Shown: piece by piece, positions 36,748-46,519 of the stretch | Layout: every line of letters starts with the position of its first letter | Numbering within the stretch: the stretch's first letter is position 1 | Origin: Andalucia godoyi | Taxonomy: Eukaryota; Discoba; Jakobea; Jakobida; Andaluciidae | DNA: 64,000 nucleotides | Direction: 5' to 3' | Assembly: GCA_009859145.1 (NCBI GenBank) | Contig: VRVR01000020.1 | Span: 1-64,000 of the forward strand | Translations under genes and position numbers: made by a program | Notes under the pieces: model-generated | The model's database searches: none | The model's input: the letters and a program-made list of their open reading frames with translations, nothing else | Told to the model about the DNA's origin: nothing

Positions 36748-36862
36748 ATCGACAACGCTACCACCCTGGAACAGGAGTGTCGGACGCTATCATGCTGTCA
36801 TATGTTCTCAAAAAGCTCACAGTCTGAATGAAATGATCGTTCCCTATCGTTTACCGCCTTTG

Positions 36863-36974
<112 letters not shown>

Positions 36975-37677
36975 TCTTTTTTAAAGCTGCTGATGTTCAG
37001 TTCGGATGGGGCTTTCTGTTGCGATTCACGAATAACATTGTGCTGCGACTGAGAGTCTAACCTTGACAATGCTCAGGCGATGAGGACACGCACTTGTGCT
37101 GAACTGCTTCTTCGCTCGACCGTTTTTCAAACGTCGTGTGTGACCCGTCCTATCGGAGAAACCACACCATAATGAACCACCCCTAACAGTAATGCCGACT
37201 CACTTTATTTGCAGGAAGACACGACTGACATGGTCGATGCCGCTAGGCAGGTCCTCGACCAGCGTAAATCGCGTCATTTTTCGGAAGACTCAGCAGCACG
37301 AAGCGAGTTCCGGAAGCACAGGAGGGAAATCCCAACTTCCTCCCCCACGCTGATACGAAAGACCGATTGGCCTAGCACAAACTGTCGTGTCTCCACCTGC
37401 AGTTGGGACAACTGGTGCCCGGTTGTTTTCTATTTCGTCGTTTCGTCGTTTCGTCGTTCCTTTTTGCTCATCCACGAGTTTGACACATTGCTAGCCGACC
37501 ACTTTCAGTCTGCGATTCGACTGAATGCAGTGGAACCTTCGCCGCGAGCTTCGTACGGTGAGACAAATTCGCATAAAGTTTGTCTGAGAGACAACGAACT
37601 GTAAATCATAGATTTTTTAATCGTTCCCCCCACGCGAGATGCATGTTGATTAACGTTCGTGAAAGCAAGTAAATGAG

Positions 37678-38031
37678 CCGCTCGCCAAAACATGAATCAT
37701 TATCGATGATCATCGGCTAAGCTGTCACCGAAGACCGATCCAAGCCACTTGTTTTTTGTGTTTATTTATTTGGGACGAGCACCAGCTCTTCAATGCAGAC
37801 TGCTCTGCATCAAAGGGTCATCGCAGCCACGAGCTTCTTGGTTCTCGGCATCATCGGGCATTGCCGGTTTGCGTTTGTTGGGAAGATCCCTCTTTGGAGC
37901 CATGAGATGTCTTGTCTTTGTCTCTGATGAAAGGTGCTGCTTGAGGGTTCGATTATGAAACACAAACAAACAGAAGGAATAATAGAGGAATAAGAAAAGT
38001 GAAGAAACAAAAAAATCTAGACCTGACTACT
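37678..38031 (+). repeat. Dispersed repeat family B, copy 2
   Basis: Matches 15557-16083 in the same orientation, without the 200-base middle block and without the poly-G run. Both copies stop matching after GACTTGACTAC / GACCTGACTAC. Confidence 0.75.
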
Positions 38032-38087
38032 GTTAAACGTCGTATTTCTTTGAAGTTCAACATTGATAAGTCGTGGTTCACGCCTGC

Positions 38088-38310
38088 ATTGCACACGAAC
38101 CACGGAGAATCATCGCTGATCACCCATAATCAATGTTGCAACCCAACAACATGCATAATGCAACGCGGCGGCGTGTTTATAGGGCTTTCATGATCAAAAT
38201 GGGGCGAAACGAATCGGGCATCGTGTGACGGAGTTGCCAAGATAACAAACGCATGCGCATGGCGCGTGGCAGTGTGTTTGGTTACGTGTGCTTTAGATTG
38301 CTTCATCACA
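38088..38310 (+). repeat. Dispersed repeat family A, partial copy
   Basis: The first 80 bases match the inverse of 13757-13822 (CATAATCAATGTTGCAACCC). The last 95 match 59928-60022 (AACGCATGCGCATGGCG, GCTTTAGATTGCTTCATCA). It links the 13.8-kb and 59.9-kb copies. Confidence 0.75.
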
Positions 38311-38743
38311 CTGCTCTCCAACGCAAACCTCTCCGAATTTTCCCGTCACGCAGCTACAGCCTCATCCGGAGTCGTTGAAATAAAATGACTTTCAGAATCC
38401 GCATCAGCACCCATCAAATGTGCTATTTGAGTTGAATGTCAGTGGGTGTGCGCACCAAAATGGGCATAGTCGGGGGTTTCGTCAGAGCTCTCTAATTGAT
38501 GTTTTTTTATTAGAGGAACTTGAGAACGCATCCCCTACTTGAGTACCGGACTGCCGGACTTTGACAAAGGCGCCTCCAGCGGCCAAAAGGAAAAAACAGA
38601 AGATCGTTCGCCACGCTCTGAAGCGTGCGAGGAGCGATCGAACTCCACGGATTGCACATTTGCACAATATCACAGCACAGTACATGCTCCCATTAGAATA
38701 AGACAAGAAGAAGTCGTGTTTTTTGTTTTAAATTGGGTCTCAA

Positions 38744-40681
38744 ATGAACAACAGTCTGAAATGCCCGTCTCCAAAAAAGGTTGATTTTTCACCCAACAAT
38801 CGAGGTTCTCCATCCTCTGCGTCCCCCATCTCTTCCGGTATCGGTACGTCAGCGAGACGACCGTTCGTACGATCGAAGCCTCCGCAATGCGAGAAATCGA
38901 AATGGAAGCCGTTTGAAGTGCGACCATTGGCATCCGCATCGTCTCCGACTCGAAAGTTCTCTGAAGGCTTTGACGAGGAAATCGACGGGCAATCAAGTCC
39001 AGCAACGGTCGAACTTGTCAACGGAGCGGTCCGCCCTATTCAGAAAGACGACGACCTTCGCTCGTACATTGCTCTGCTTTACGATATCGAGCTGGAAGAA
39101 GGGAAACGTGCAAATTTGGAACTATCTGCCAAGTACGCGGCGGAATCCGACCCTGAAATCCTACGTTCGCCAAAGTCAGAGGTTCCAAGATCGTCAAAGT
39201 CTCCACGGAATGCTATGATGCGAGAATTCATCGAATCGGCACAATCACCATCCTTGGAACCGTTTGTGGACACCGACACAATTGTGGTTCCTGTGGTGGA
39301 AAGTCCAAAGAAGCAGGATGCCAGAAAATCCCAAGTGCTAAGAGGATCGCCAGAGCAGCCATCGGCTCATGTGCCTTTTGCCCCGTTCGATGCGCCCATC
39401 AGTTTTCCAAAATCGATGCGGCTTGGCTCTCAAGTGCTGGATGATTCAGTCGGTCTGATCCCCCAAAGGCTGCCCACGGACATGTCCTTGGCGGTGGATG
39501 CAAGCATGCATGGAATTGACCGGTTCTCACTTTCTGTTGGGATACCGGTGGTTTTTGCTGTGCTCTTCCGAGCTGGGCTTTCTCTATCTCACATTCACGC
39601 GCATGATGAAGAAGGGGGGCTGTCCGTGACAGAAGCAAACTTGATAGAGTGGCTGTCCAAAGTATACTCGAGAAACTACCAGAACTGCGTCGTTGGGGCG
39701 TCGAGAATACGCATCGACCCGGTTCCCTGGAACGACTTTCTGCCCTGTGGCCTGTCGTCGTTTCAGTTCCGGCTTGATGGCCCACACGACCATCTTTTCC
39801 CGTACTTGTGCATTTTGCCAGTTGCATTCGTGTTTGGCAAGGAGCGCATGGACCTTGCTCTCGAAGGACCGTCGAACCGCGAAGGCTATCCCGTGCTGGA
39901 ACACTGTTTGGCTCTTATTCCGTACTTGTATCAGCTTGCAGGTGCGCAGATTCACATGATGCAGGAAAAGAGACCTGTGGTTCGAAACGGGAAGACCGTT
40001 GTTGTGATTCAGAGTCGCTCGCTAGTTAAGCATCTGAATCCGCTCGTCCTTGAAGATCGAGGAGACTGCGTGCATGTCAAAGTCCTCGGGCTCGTCGGTC
40101 ATCATGCGAGCCGGTCTACTGGACACATCTTGATTGACAGGCTCCGCGAATTGTTCAACGAGCGGTTCCGCAAGGTTCGAGACAATGTTCAGATCGAATG
40201 GGGCTCCGCTTGGGTGGCGACAGAGGGACTCTACTTTGGAATTTCCATCGAAATGACGACGTCGTCTGGCATGGTCGTCCGTTCCTCACAGTTTCGAAAC
40301 GCAAAGGGTTTCCAGTCGCCGTCACAGATGGCCGAGGATGCGTTCCTCTTGCTCGACCGCTTTCTGAAAGTTCCCTATTGTGTCGAAAACCAAGCCCTGG
40401 GCCCGTGTCTTGTCATTATGGCGCTCGCCAAAGGAAAGTCTCGCGTCCGAACGGAGTATCCCCTCTCTCAGCAGTCCGTTGGCGTAATATCGTATCTTGA
40501 ATGTGTGACTGGTGTTCATTTCTCCGTCACCCGCTCTCCTCCGCTTCCCCAGGGCCACCCTCGACACACGGATGCGAAACTCCAGCATGTGCGTCTGCTG
40601 TGGGAAGACACGGTGCTTGTCGAATGTGAAGGATGCGGCTTTGAAAATCCATTCAGCGCCTCGCTGCCCTCTTCTTCATAG
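38744..40681 (+). CDS. RNA 3'-phosphate cyclase (RtcA/Rcl1) fold protein with N-terminal extension, catalytic His missing
   Basis: 645 aa; RtcA and Rcl1 are about 340-370. Residues about 1-240 are a Ser/Pro-rich, probably disordered extension. From about 250 the cyclase fold can be followed: SVGIPVVFAVLFRAGLSLSH, LEHCLALIPYLYQLAGAQIH, SRSLVKHLNPLVLEDRGDCV, ISIEMTTSSGMVVRSSQF, then LVIMALAKGKSRVRTEYPLS and VLVECEGCGFENPF. These align with human RTCA VMALANGVSRIKT and YIIECQGIGMTNP. The RtcA nucleophile His, in TLHTQT after SRIKT, is replaced (YPLSQQSVG), and the N-terminal GGGQxLR motif is absent. RtcA makes 2',3'-cyclic phosphate RNA ends; Rcl1 acts without cyclase activity in 18S rRNA maturation. 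This looks like a third, non-cyclase variant. Confidence 0.75.
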   Translation: MNNSLKCPSPKKVDFSPNNRGSPSSASPISSGIGTSARRPFVRSKPPQCEKSKWKPFEVRPLASASSPTRKFSEGFDEEIDGQSSPATVELVNGAVRPIQKDDDLRSYIALLYDIELEEGKRANLELSAKYAAESDPEILRSPKSEVPRSSKSPRNAMMREFIESAQSPSLEPFVDTDTIVVPVVESPKKQDARKSQVLRGSPEQPSAHVPFAPFDAPISFPKSMRLGSQVLDDSVGLIPQRLPTDMSLAVDASMHGIDRFSLSVGIPVVFAVLFRAGLSLSHIHAHDEEGGLSVTEANLIEWLSKVYSRNYQNCVVGASRIRIDPVPWNDFLPCGLSSFQFRLDGPHDHLFPYLCILPVAFVFGKERMDLALEGPSNREGYPVLEHCLALIPYLYQLAGAQIHMMQEKRPVVRNGKTVVVIQSRSLVKHLNPLVLEDRGDCVHVKVLGLVGHHASRSTGHILIDRLRELFNERFRKVRDNVQIEWGSAWVATEGLYFGISIEMTTSSGMVVRSSQFRNAKGFQSPSQMAEDAFLLLDRFLKVPYCVENQALGPCLVIMALAKGKSRVRTEYPLSQQSVGVISYLECVTGVHFSVTRSPPLPQGHPRHTDAKLQHVRLLWEDTVLVECEGCGFENPFSASLPSSS

Positions 40682-40712
40682 TCACGGACAAAGACGGAGT
40701 TGAAAGGGAAGG

Positions 40713-40769
40713 GGGAATCATATGGGTGGCTGGGAATCATATGGGTGGCTGGGAATCATCTGGGTGGCT
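40713..40769 (+). repeat. Three tandem copies of a 19-bp unit
   Basis: GGGAATCATATGGGTGGCT is repeated three times, the third with one change (ATCTGG), starting 31 bases after the RtcA-like stop codon. A partial fourth unit follows. Confidence 0.95.
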
Positions 40770-40882
40770 TGGGATCAAAGATGCATGCACACTTCTCCTC
40801 GTCCTCATCCTTCTCCTTCTCCTCCTGCTGTTGATACTCTGTTCTGTTTATTGCAAATAGTTCTGCAAAACAAGCTGGCTGC

Positions 40883-41413
40883 TCACTTTGCAACGCGATC
40901 CGCAGCTCGCAGCGCGTCCCTTGCCTTTGCAATCATGTCCTGCAGTTCTTCTCGCGACGCTTCGAACTGGATGATTTCTCCATTCTCCGTTTGAAGTCCA
41001 ACGGTGAAAACGGGGTGCGTTGCATGCTCCACATTCGAGGACTTTACGACCCATTCCAGTCTCCAGCTGACATCATGAACTACGGGGCATACGCTTGTTC
41101 GCGACTCCATTTGCTGAGCTGTTTCATGCAAGCTCTTTAACCGCGCCGTGTACAGCGACTCGGCATGTTTCAACGCCGCAGAAGGCGCCGATGCATCTTG
41201 CAAAACGTATCTACACAAAAAACGCAACACAAACACAGCAAACACCCAATCAGTAAACACACAACGGCTTTTTTTTTTTCCATGTGTCTATTTGGACAGC
41301 CTCAATGCGAAATGGCGAATACAAAAAGAAAACATACGAAAATTCAAGCGAACTTTGTGATTTACGGACAGACTCGCGCAGAATCTCAGAAAATGCAATG
41401 CACGACTCGGAAA
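40883..41413 (-). CDS. COMM-domain protein (COMMD3-like); multi-exon, 5' end unresolved
   Basis: COMMD proteins form the Commander complex with CCDC22/CCDC93 and retrieve endosomal membrane cargo. The terminal exon 40883-41210 carries the COMM domain: VVHDVSWRLEWVVKSS, then VFTVGLQTENGEIIQFEASR and EELQDMIAKARDAL, which match COMMD3 ITDVSWRLEYQIKT and EQLQDLVGKLKDA. The preceding exon is 41338-41413 (VSESCIAFSEILRESVRKSQ), joined in phase through an intron at 41211-41337 with donor GTATGT and acceptor TGTGTAG. A second intron, 41414-41495 (donor GTATGC), leads to further upstream sequence. A 20-base exon at 41496-41515 is possible, but I could not connect it to a start codon. The missing part should encode most of the N-terminal helical domain. 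Confidence 0.75.
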
Positions 41414-41568
41414 CTGTTTGCACATGTGCACATACCACAAAAAGAAAAAAGCACCACTGATTAGAAATTCCGTCTCACTCTTTGCCGCCGCATACCTAGT
41501 TCTGCAACAGCAAGACTAATGGGGAAGGAAACCGAGGAAGGGAAAAAATAAAGGAAATTTGCATACTA

Positions 41569-41613
41569 TTGTTATTGTTGCTGTTGTTGCTGTTGTTGCT
41601 GTTGTTGCTGTTG
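41569..41613 (+). repeat. CTG/TTG trinucleotide repeat
   Basis: TTGTTGCTG units in tandem. On the minus strand it is AGCAACAAC, next to the unresolved 5' part of the COMMD gene; it could be coding (Ser/Asn or Gln) or intronic. Confidence 0.85.
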
Positions 41614-41952
41614 CAAAGATCAAACGGTGCACAACCATATGAATCGAATGCAATGTCAATGTCTGTTTTTGAAAGATTGGACAAACGACCTTTTAAAGAT
41701 CCAGGCGCTTCCATTCTTCTGTCTCACCCTCTCCCTCTCTCTCTCTCTCTCTCTCTTTAATTTTTTATTTTTGATCTTTTTGCATCTGTGTTGGCATATC
41801 TATCGATCTCGTCGACCGGTGGATTGGATCGATCGGGTTTTGTGGGCTCTGCATTGGTTTCCCTTCGTAGGGGCTAGCTACAGTCGGCTGGCAGCCGTCG
41901 AGTGGTCCTCAAGTGCCTCGAACATGTGGACTCGAAACGAACCCATACGGAC

Positions 41953-42663
41953 GAACGCCTACACTTATACACTGACATGCATATTCAATCTTGCATCTCG
42001 TTGCCGCGAAGGGGATAGGCCCAACACGCCTCACGGCGTTCTTCAGATAAATGTTCCGCGCTCCGTTCCCAATCTCGATCAATCGGTGAGCTACACACGG
42101 GGCATGCAAAACACTTTTTTGCTTCCACCTCGACGTGCATGGATCTCACCGCAGCGCCCGCACATTTTGGACGTGCACTCCTCCGTCACTTTCTCAGCGT
42201 GACACGTTGTTTCTGAGAAGAGTGCATTTTGATTCCGACGGCCCTAGCTGCAGGCGCTTTTCGTGTCCTCAGTTGCAGCGATTGGTGCAACTGGAGATGC
42301 GAGAGGAAGAGGCGGTAGGCGTAGTGACACGTGGTCTCTTAGGAGGTCTGCGGGACCTAGGAGGCCGTGTATCGAGCGGCGTAGGCGTAGGCGAATGCGT
42401 CATCCCAGCGCACTCTCGCCCATATTTGAATAAAAAGAGTGAAACCAAAAAAAGTGAAACCAACGAATGATAGGATAGATGGCTACGGATGCTGCCTTAA
42501 AGAGTGTCGAAAAAACGGAGCGTGTGTCACCGGCTGAATTTTGGCCGAGCGTGCGTAAGCACGAATTCCCTGTGAAACAGACGTGCTAGTGTCGGCCAGT
42601 ATTGACCGTGTCTGTTTATGTACACTCCCCCGTATGCATGACAATGACGTGTTATCATTCATC
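41953..42663 (+). repeat. Dispersed repeat family A, copy 2 (longest)
   Basis: The inverse of 13324-13745 is found from about 42005 to 42663. This copy holds about 190 additional bases at about 42055-42245. Its left end (GAACGCCTACACT) recurs at 59889. It ends about 74 bases before the CDC123 start codon, so it may contribute to that promoter. Confidence 0.8.
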
Positions 42664-42736
42664 GGTCTGCGGGTTTGAGAACAGCGAGTGAAGGAGGAGA
42701 TTTTTAGGACTGGTGAGGGCGGTTGTGTGCAGGAGA

Positions 42737-43916
42737 ATGGAAACGCAGGTGGATGCATCGGAAGTGAGTCCGATTGACAATCTGGATGTGTTTGCGGTGC
42801 AATCGTGGTACGGGCAGTTTGCAGACGTGACGATCTCCACAGCATTTTTCGAGTGTGAAGACTCGTTTGTTGCGTATCTAGAAGAAGACGCGGCTGTTGT
42901 GGACAACCGGCTGTTTCACGAGTCCACAAAGAACAACGCTGTCGAAGACGCTCCGTACAGGAACACGCTCCGTGCGATCGAAGGCTTGCTCGATCAATTC
43001 GGAGGAAAGGCCTTTCTGAAGTGCTTATTTTCCGCACCAAAGGTATGCTCCGTTTTGACCTTTTTTTCTACTCCTTGCCTTTTCTGTTTCACTGTGTACT
43101 TTTTCCCGTTTCATTTTCTCATTTCTTATATCACCACCACAACAACAAAACAACCACAAAAATTATGTATATGCAAAGGATGCGACATGGGTGATGCCGA
43201 CACATTCGCTTCAATGTACATCGCTCACGGACGTGCTGCTTTTGCTGAAGTCGTCGTATGCAGTGTCTTTTGATCTGATCGAAACAGAAAAGTTCTGTGA
43301 TGGTCTGTTTTCGCATATCAACAGAAACCTCTTCGCGGTCCGGAAGTTTGATTCGCGGCTGGCAACGGCCACCGAGTTCCGCGTGTTTGTCCGCGATAAC
43401 GTGGTGCTGGGTGTGTCACAACGGCATTGTGATGAGCGGTATGATGTGCTACAAGACCCTGCATTTCGATCGAATGTGCTCGATGCTATTGACAGGTTCT
43501 TCGAGGAGCGTGTCAGAGACCGTTTTCCAGCTTCTTCGTTTGCTATGGACATATCGTATCGGCCGCAATCCAACCAAGTGGTGCTCGTCGACTTCTCGCC
43601 GTTCCATCCCATCACAAATCCACTCTTGTTTTCATGGGACCGTCTCGAGACTGCGCCGCTACGTGGACGCGGAGTCTTGTCGCACTCGTCACAAACCATA
43701 GACTTCCGGTTCATTGGGCCGAATGACGCTCCCATGAACATGTCCGCCACGTTCTTTGCGGGGGTCCCTGCAGACCTTACGACTCTTTCCAACAACGCCG
43801 AGGATGCAATCCGACGGCTGGCAGACGAGTACAAACGCATGGACGAGGAGCTTAGCGAAGGACGCACGTCCAAATCCAGCACCCGGAATGACAGCGACGA
43901 AGAATGCGAGTCATAA
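42737..43916 (+). CDS. CDC123: CDC123, eIF2 assembly chaperone; one intron
   Basis: 347 aa. CDC123 is an ATP-grasp protein that binds eIF2-gamma and promotes assembly of the eIF2 trimer for translation initiation. Exon 1 is 42737-43042 and exon 2 is 43179-43916; the intron begins GTATGC and ends GCAAAG. The junction recreates SAPKDATWVMPT, matching the family SAPxDAxWI. Later motifs are TSLTDVLLLLKSS, EFRVFVRDNVVLGVSQRH and DISYRPQSNQVVLVDFSPFH followed by LLFSWDRL, the family's nucleotide/metal site (VxxIDFNPFxxxTDxLLF). The acidic Ser-rich C-terminal tail is typical. ATG 42737 was chosen because the GTG-initiated extension has no homology. Confidence 0.92.
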
Positions 43917-44273
43917 TACCGCAATGCCCTGCAATGATAGAGATTGTGCGTACAGCGTGCGTTTACTGTTCGGAGCGTCTGCTGCTCGTGATGTGACTGA
44001 AAATTCCGATAAGACACGGTAGTCATGCTCATGGCCCCATCTTCGTGTGGTCTATGCTCTGTGGTAAAGAGAGAGAGAGAGAGAGTCTTTTGTAGGTTAT
44101 TTCATCAGAAACAGGTCATTTCAATTTTATTTTTATTCATTTTATTGAATCTATTGTTTAATTCATGGATTAAAATTATATATTTTAAAAGAAAGAAGGA
44201 AAAAAGGAAAAAAGAGCAGAAGGGCAGAAGGGCAGAAGAAAGAGACTGGCTTGAAGATCGAACCTCCTGATTT
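43917..44273. other. Intergenic between CDC123 and the 7TM gene
   Basis: AT-rich from 44110 to 44185, with a GA run (44069-44086) and AGAAGGGC repeats just before the next gene. It holds the CDC123 3' end and the promoter and leader of the next gene. No gene seen. Confidence 0.5.
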
Positions 44274-45815
44274 ATGCAAAGTATGGACTCATGGTCACCA
44301 GTTGCGCTGACGGCGATTCAAGCCTCGCTTTTCGGAGTTCGGATCGTATGGTTCATGTGCGGCTGGGTAAAACTGCGAACACTAGGCAAGATAGCAGGAA
44401 CGTCGTTGTCACAATCGTACGAGCAATTCTTTCGATCTGAAGTGAACCGTGGGGAATTCGGCGCCATCGAGATGGAAAGCCGAAACCAGAACAGATCCAA
44501 ACTGGCGGGCGCACTGACGCGAACTCAGGATGTCGATTACTCCAGTTATAGCTCGTTGTTTCAAAAGACGAACCCTGCGTTCCGAAGCCTCAGAATCTTT
44601 TGCTTCCTGGGATTCCTGCCAGTTCCAACGGCGCACCCCTCGTTTGACAGGTTCCACGTCCTTTGGGGAAAATTCTGTTTGCTGTACGGTGCCGCCGCAG
44701 ATGCGGCAACCGAGCTCATATTGTACGCTGAATTCCCGTCCTCAAATAACATTGTTCCTGCTGGAGACTCCCAGCTGGCATGGCTCCTCTCTGGGGCATT
44801 TATTCTGTACGAAGCATTGCTGTGCTACACATGCATCTCGGCGTTTACGATCTGCAGGAACGGCACGTTTCTCTGCATTTTAGGACGGTTCCGCGAAGGC
44901 CAAATCGTGGACCAATCCACCTTGGATGAAGTCTCTGCGGCGCGGCACAAGAGTGTTCGGAACGCACTTTCCACGCTCATCAGTGTGCTGTTCGCGAGTG
45001 TGCTGCTGACAAGCGTTGTGCTGCTTGCGGACACGATAACGGGCAAGACGTTGCCGTACTTGTTCTTCTTCGCTGCAAACTCACTCATGTTTGTGAGCAT
45101 TGCGTTCGGGGTTATCTCGCTTCTGGTGATGCTCCCAACCGCAATTTCTGCAGAGGCCCTTTGTTTCAAGAACGTCCTCGAACAGTGTTTTGAGGAAACG
45201 CAAAGACTTTCATCAAAGAGGATCCACACCGAGGAAGCATCACTCTCCGTGAATCACATTAGCATCGAAATCAACCCGGTTTTCAAGCACAAGCATCGCC
45301 ACAATTTCAAACCTTCCTCTGCAAAGCTCGCGACCATCGGCGGCGCTGATCTGACTGCCGTGTACCACTCGTATTGTGAACTCGTTTACAAGGTCCGATT
45401 CGCCTCGCAGCGGCTTTCTGCTGCTGTGTTTTGTACGATTCCCGGAGCGCTCTTCTTCCTGATTCGAGCGCTTCTGTTCTACACGGCAGCCACCAGCATC
45501 AACACTGGAATCGTTGCTCGGCTTGTGTACTCCACCTTTGTAGGAGTGTTCCCCTGGGTGTTGATTCTCGGGGTGTACTGCATGATTTCCGTTGAAATGC
45601 AACCATTGCGGTCCACGATTATTCGGTCTCTCACACAGTTTGGACTGACCGTCAACGACGAGCGTGCCGAAGAAACTATCGGTGTCGCAATCGAGACATG
45701 TAGCCATTTGCCGACCTACTTTGTTCTCGCTGGTGTTCCTCTGACGGAAGACGCGTTTGTCAAGATGTGCACCGCAGTCATTTCCCTCGTCACTGCCTTC
45801 ATCGCTTTCAGATAG
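44274..45815 (+). CDS. Probable seven-transmembrane gustatory-receptor-like (GRL/7TMIC superfamily) protein
   Basis: 513 aa with about seven hydrophobic segments, near residues 120-150, 168-195, 233-258, 265-295, 385-410, 415-445 and 490-512. No signal peptide is present. A long N-terminal region of about 110 residues and a long loop between segments 4 and 5 (ALCFKNVLEQCFEE to VYHSYCELVYKVRFASQRL) fit the inverted topology of insect chemoreceptors, whose N-terminus is cytosolic. The last segment, GVPLTEDAFVKMCTAVISLV followed by TAFIAF at the very C-terminus, parallels the GR TM7 pattern (G-F-x-L ... TYxxxxxQF). In animals these are odorant- or taste-gated cation channels; protist and plant relatives are mostly uncharacterised. 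The family call rests on topology and the TM7 pattern, so it is probable, not certain. Confidence 0.55.
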   Translation: MQSMDSWSPVALTAIQASLFGVRIVWFMCGWVKLRTLGKIAGTSLSQSYEQFFRSEVNRGEFGAIEMESRNQNRSKLAGALTRTQDVDYSSYSSLFQKTNPAFRSLRIFCFLGFLPVPTAHPSFDRFHVLWGKFCLLYGAAADAATELILYAEFPSSNNIVPAGDSQLAWLLSGAFILYEALLCYTCISAFTICRNGTFLCILGRFREGQIVDQSTLDEVSAARHKSVRNALSTLISVLFASVLLTSVVLLADTITGKTLPYLFFFAANSLMFVSIAFGVISLLVMLPTAISAEALCFKNVLEQCFEETQRLSSKRIHTEEASLSVNHISIEINPVFKHKHRHNFKPSSAKLATIGGADLTAVYHSYCELVYKVRFASQRLSAAVFCTIPGALFFLIRALLFYTAATSINTGIVARLVYSTFVGVFPWVLILGVYCMISVEMQPLRSTIIRSLTQFGLTVNDERAEETIGVAIETCSHLPTYFVLAGVPLTEDAFVKMCTAVISLVTAFIAFR

Positions 45816-46519
45816 CCATGCGCGGTGTAGTGCAGAACCCAGCACCGTGCTACACTCCCACTCGATACATTTTTTAAAATGGAAAATATTGATTTTATGA
45901 AAAATACATATTTACGCATACATTTATTTAATTATTTGTAATCTTGTCTTCTGTGGTGTAATTTCCGAGTTTTCTGGTGTTCTCAAGCCTGGAGAGATTT
46001 TTATTTGTTGACAGTCCATGTATTCCCAGTGCTGAATCCACATCCGTCTGGATGAGAGGGAAAGTGGACGAGTTCTACCTTGAACGCATTTCTGAATTTC
46101 AACACCCCACTTTGAAGTCTTGTGCTTTGGCACTCTCATGACTCAGCGGCACAGGCCACTCGTCGAACAAGGTCCTCAGCCAAGCCCGGATGGGAGAGCA
46201 ACAACGCCTCCTTCTGGATCTGCAAGATCCTGTATTTAATTTTTAAAAAAATTGTGCACAGAAGATTGGTCAACTTGCGTAGCCTTTCTCGACTCTCCTT
46301 CAAGTGCTTGTGCCCCAAGCGCTCGTCTTCCCAATCAATAAGAATACGTCGATTGCTTCTGAAAGCAATATATATCATGTAGTTTTTTTTAAATTTGTTG
46401 TTGCTGTTGTCGTTTTTCATTTCATTTTATTTTTTTGAGGATTTTATATACAGTATACAGTATTGCGATTTTGCGTGGATAGTGTTTTTCTACGACAACA
46501 GACGTGCAAACACTGACGA
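45816..46519. other. Intergenic with two weak minus-strand frames
   Basis: Mostly AT-rich. Two minus-strand frames overlap by an ATGA at 46136-46139. One (46136-46420) is Lys/Arg/Leu-rich; the other (45924-46139) starts MRVPKHKTSKW, superficially like ribosomal protein bL32 but without its CxxC motif. Neither could be joined into a convincing gene. Confidence 0.35.

Larger units (their letters stand above)
41497..42736. other. Intergenic region between the COMMD gene and CDC123
   Basis: Contains the missing 5' exon(s) of the COMMD gene, the CTG/TTG repeat, a (CT)n run at about 41734-41757, and the longer copy of dispersed repeat A. No separate gene is supported. Confidence 0.5.

Noticed and set aside
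37209-37604. 131-codon plus-strand open frame
   Set aside because: No recognisable domain; lies in the repeat-rich gap; Ser/Thr/Arg/Cys composition typical of chance frames.
45924-46139. Frame beginning MRVPKHKTSKW, resembling ribosomal protein bL32
   Set aside because: The resemblance is limited to about nine residues. The zinc-binding CxxC pair and the following bL32 sequence are missing.
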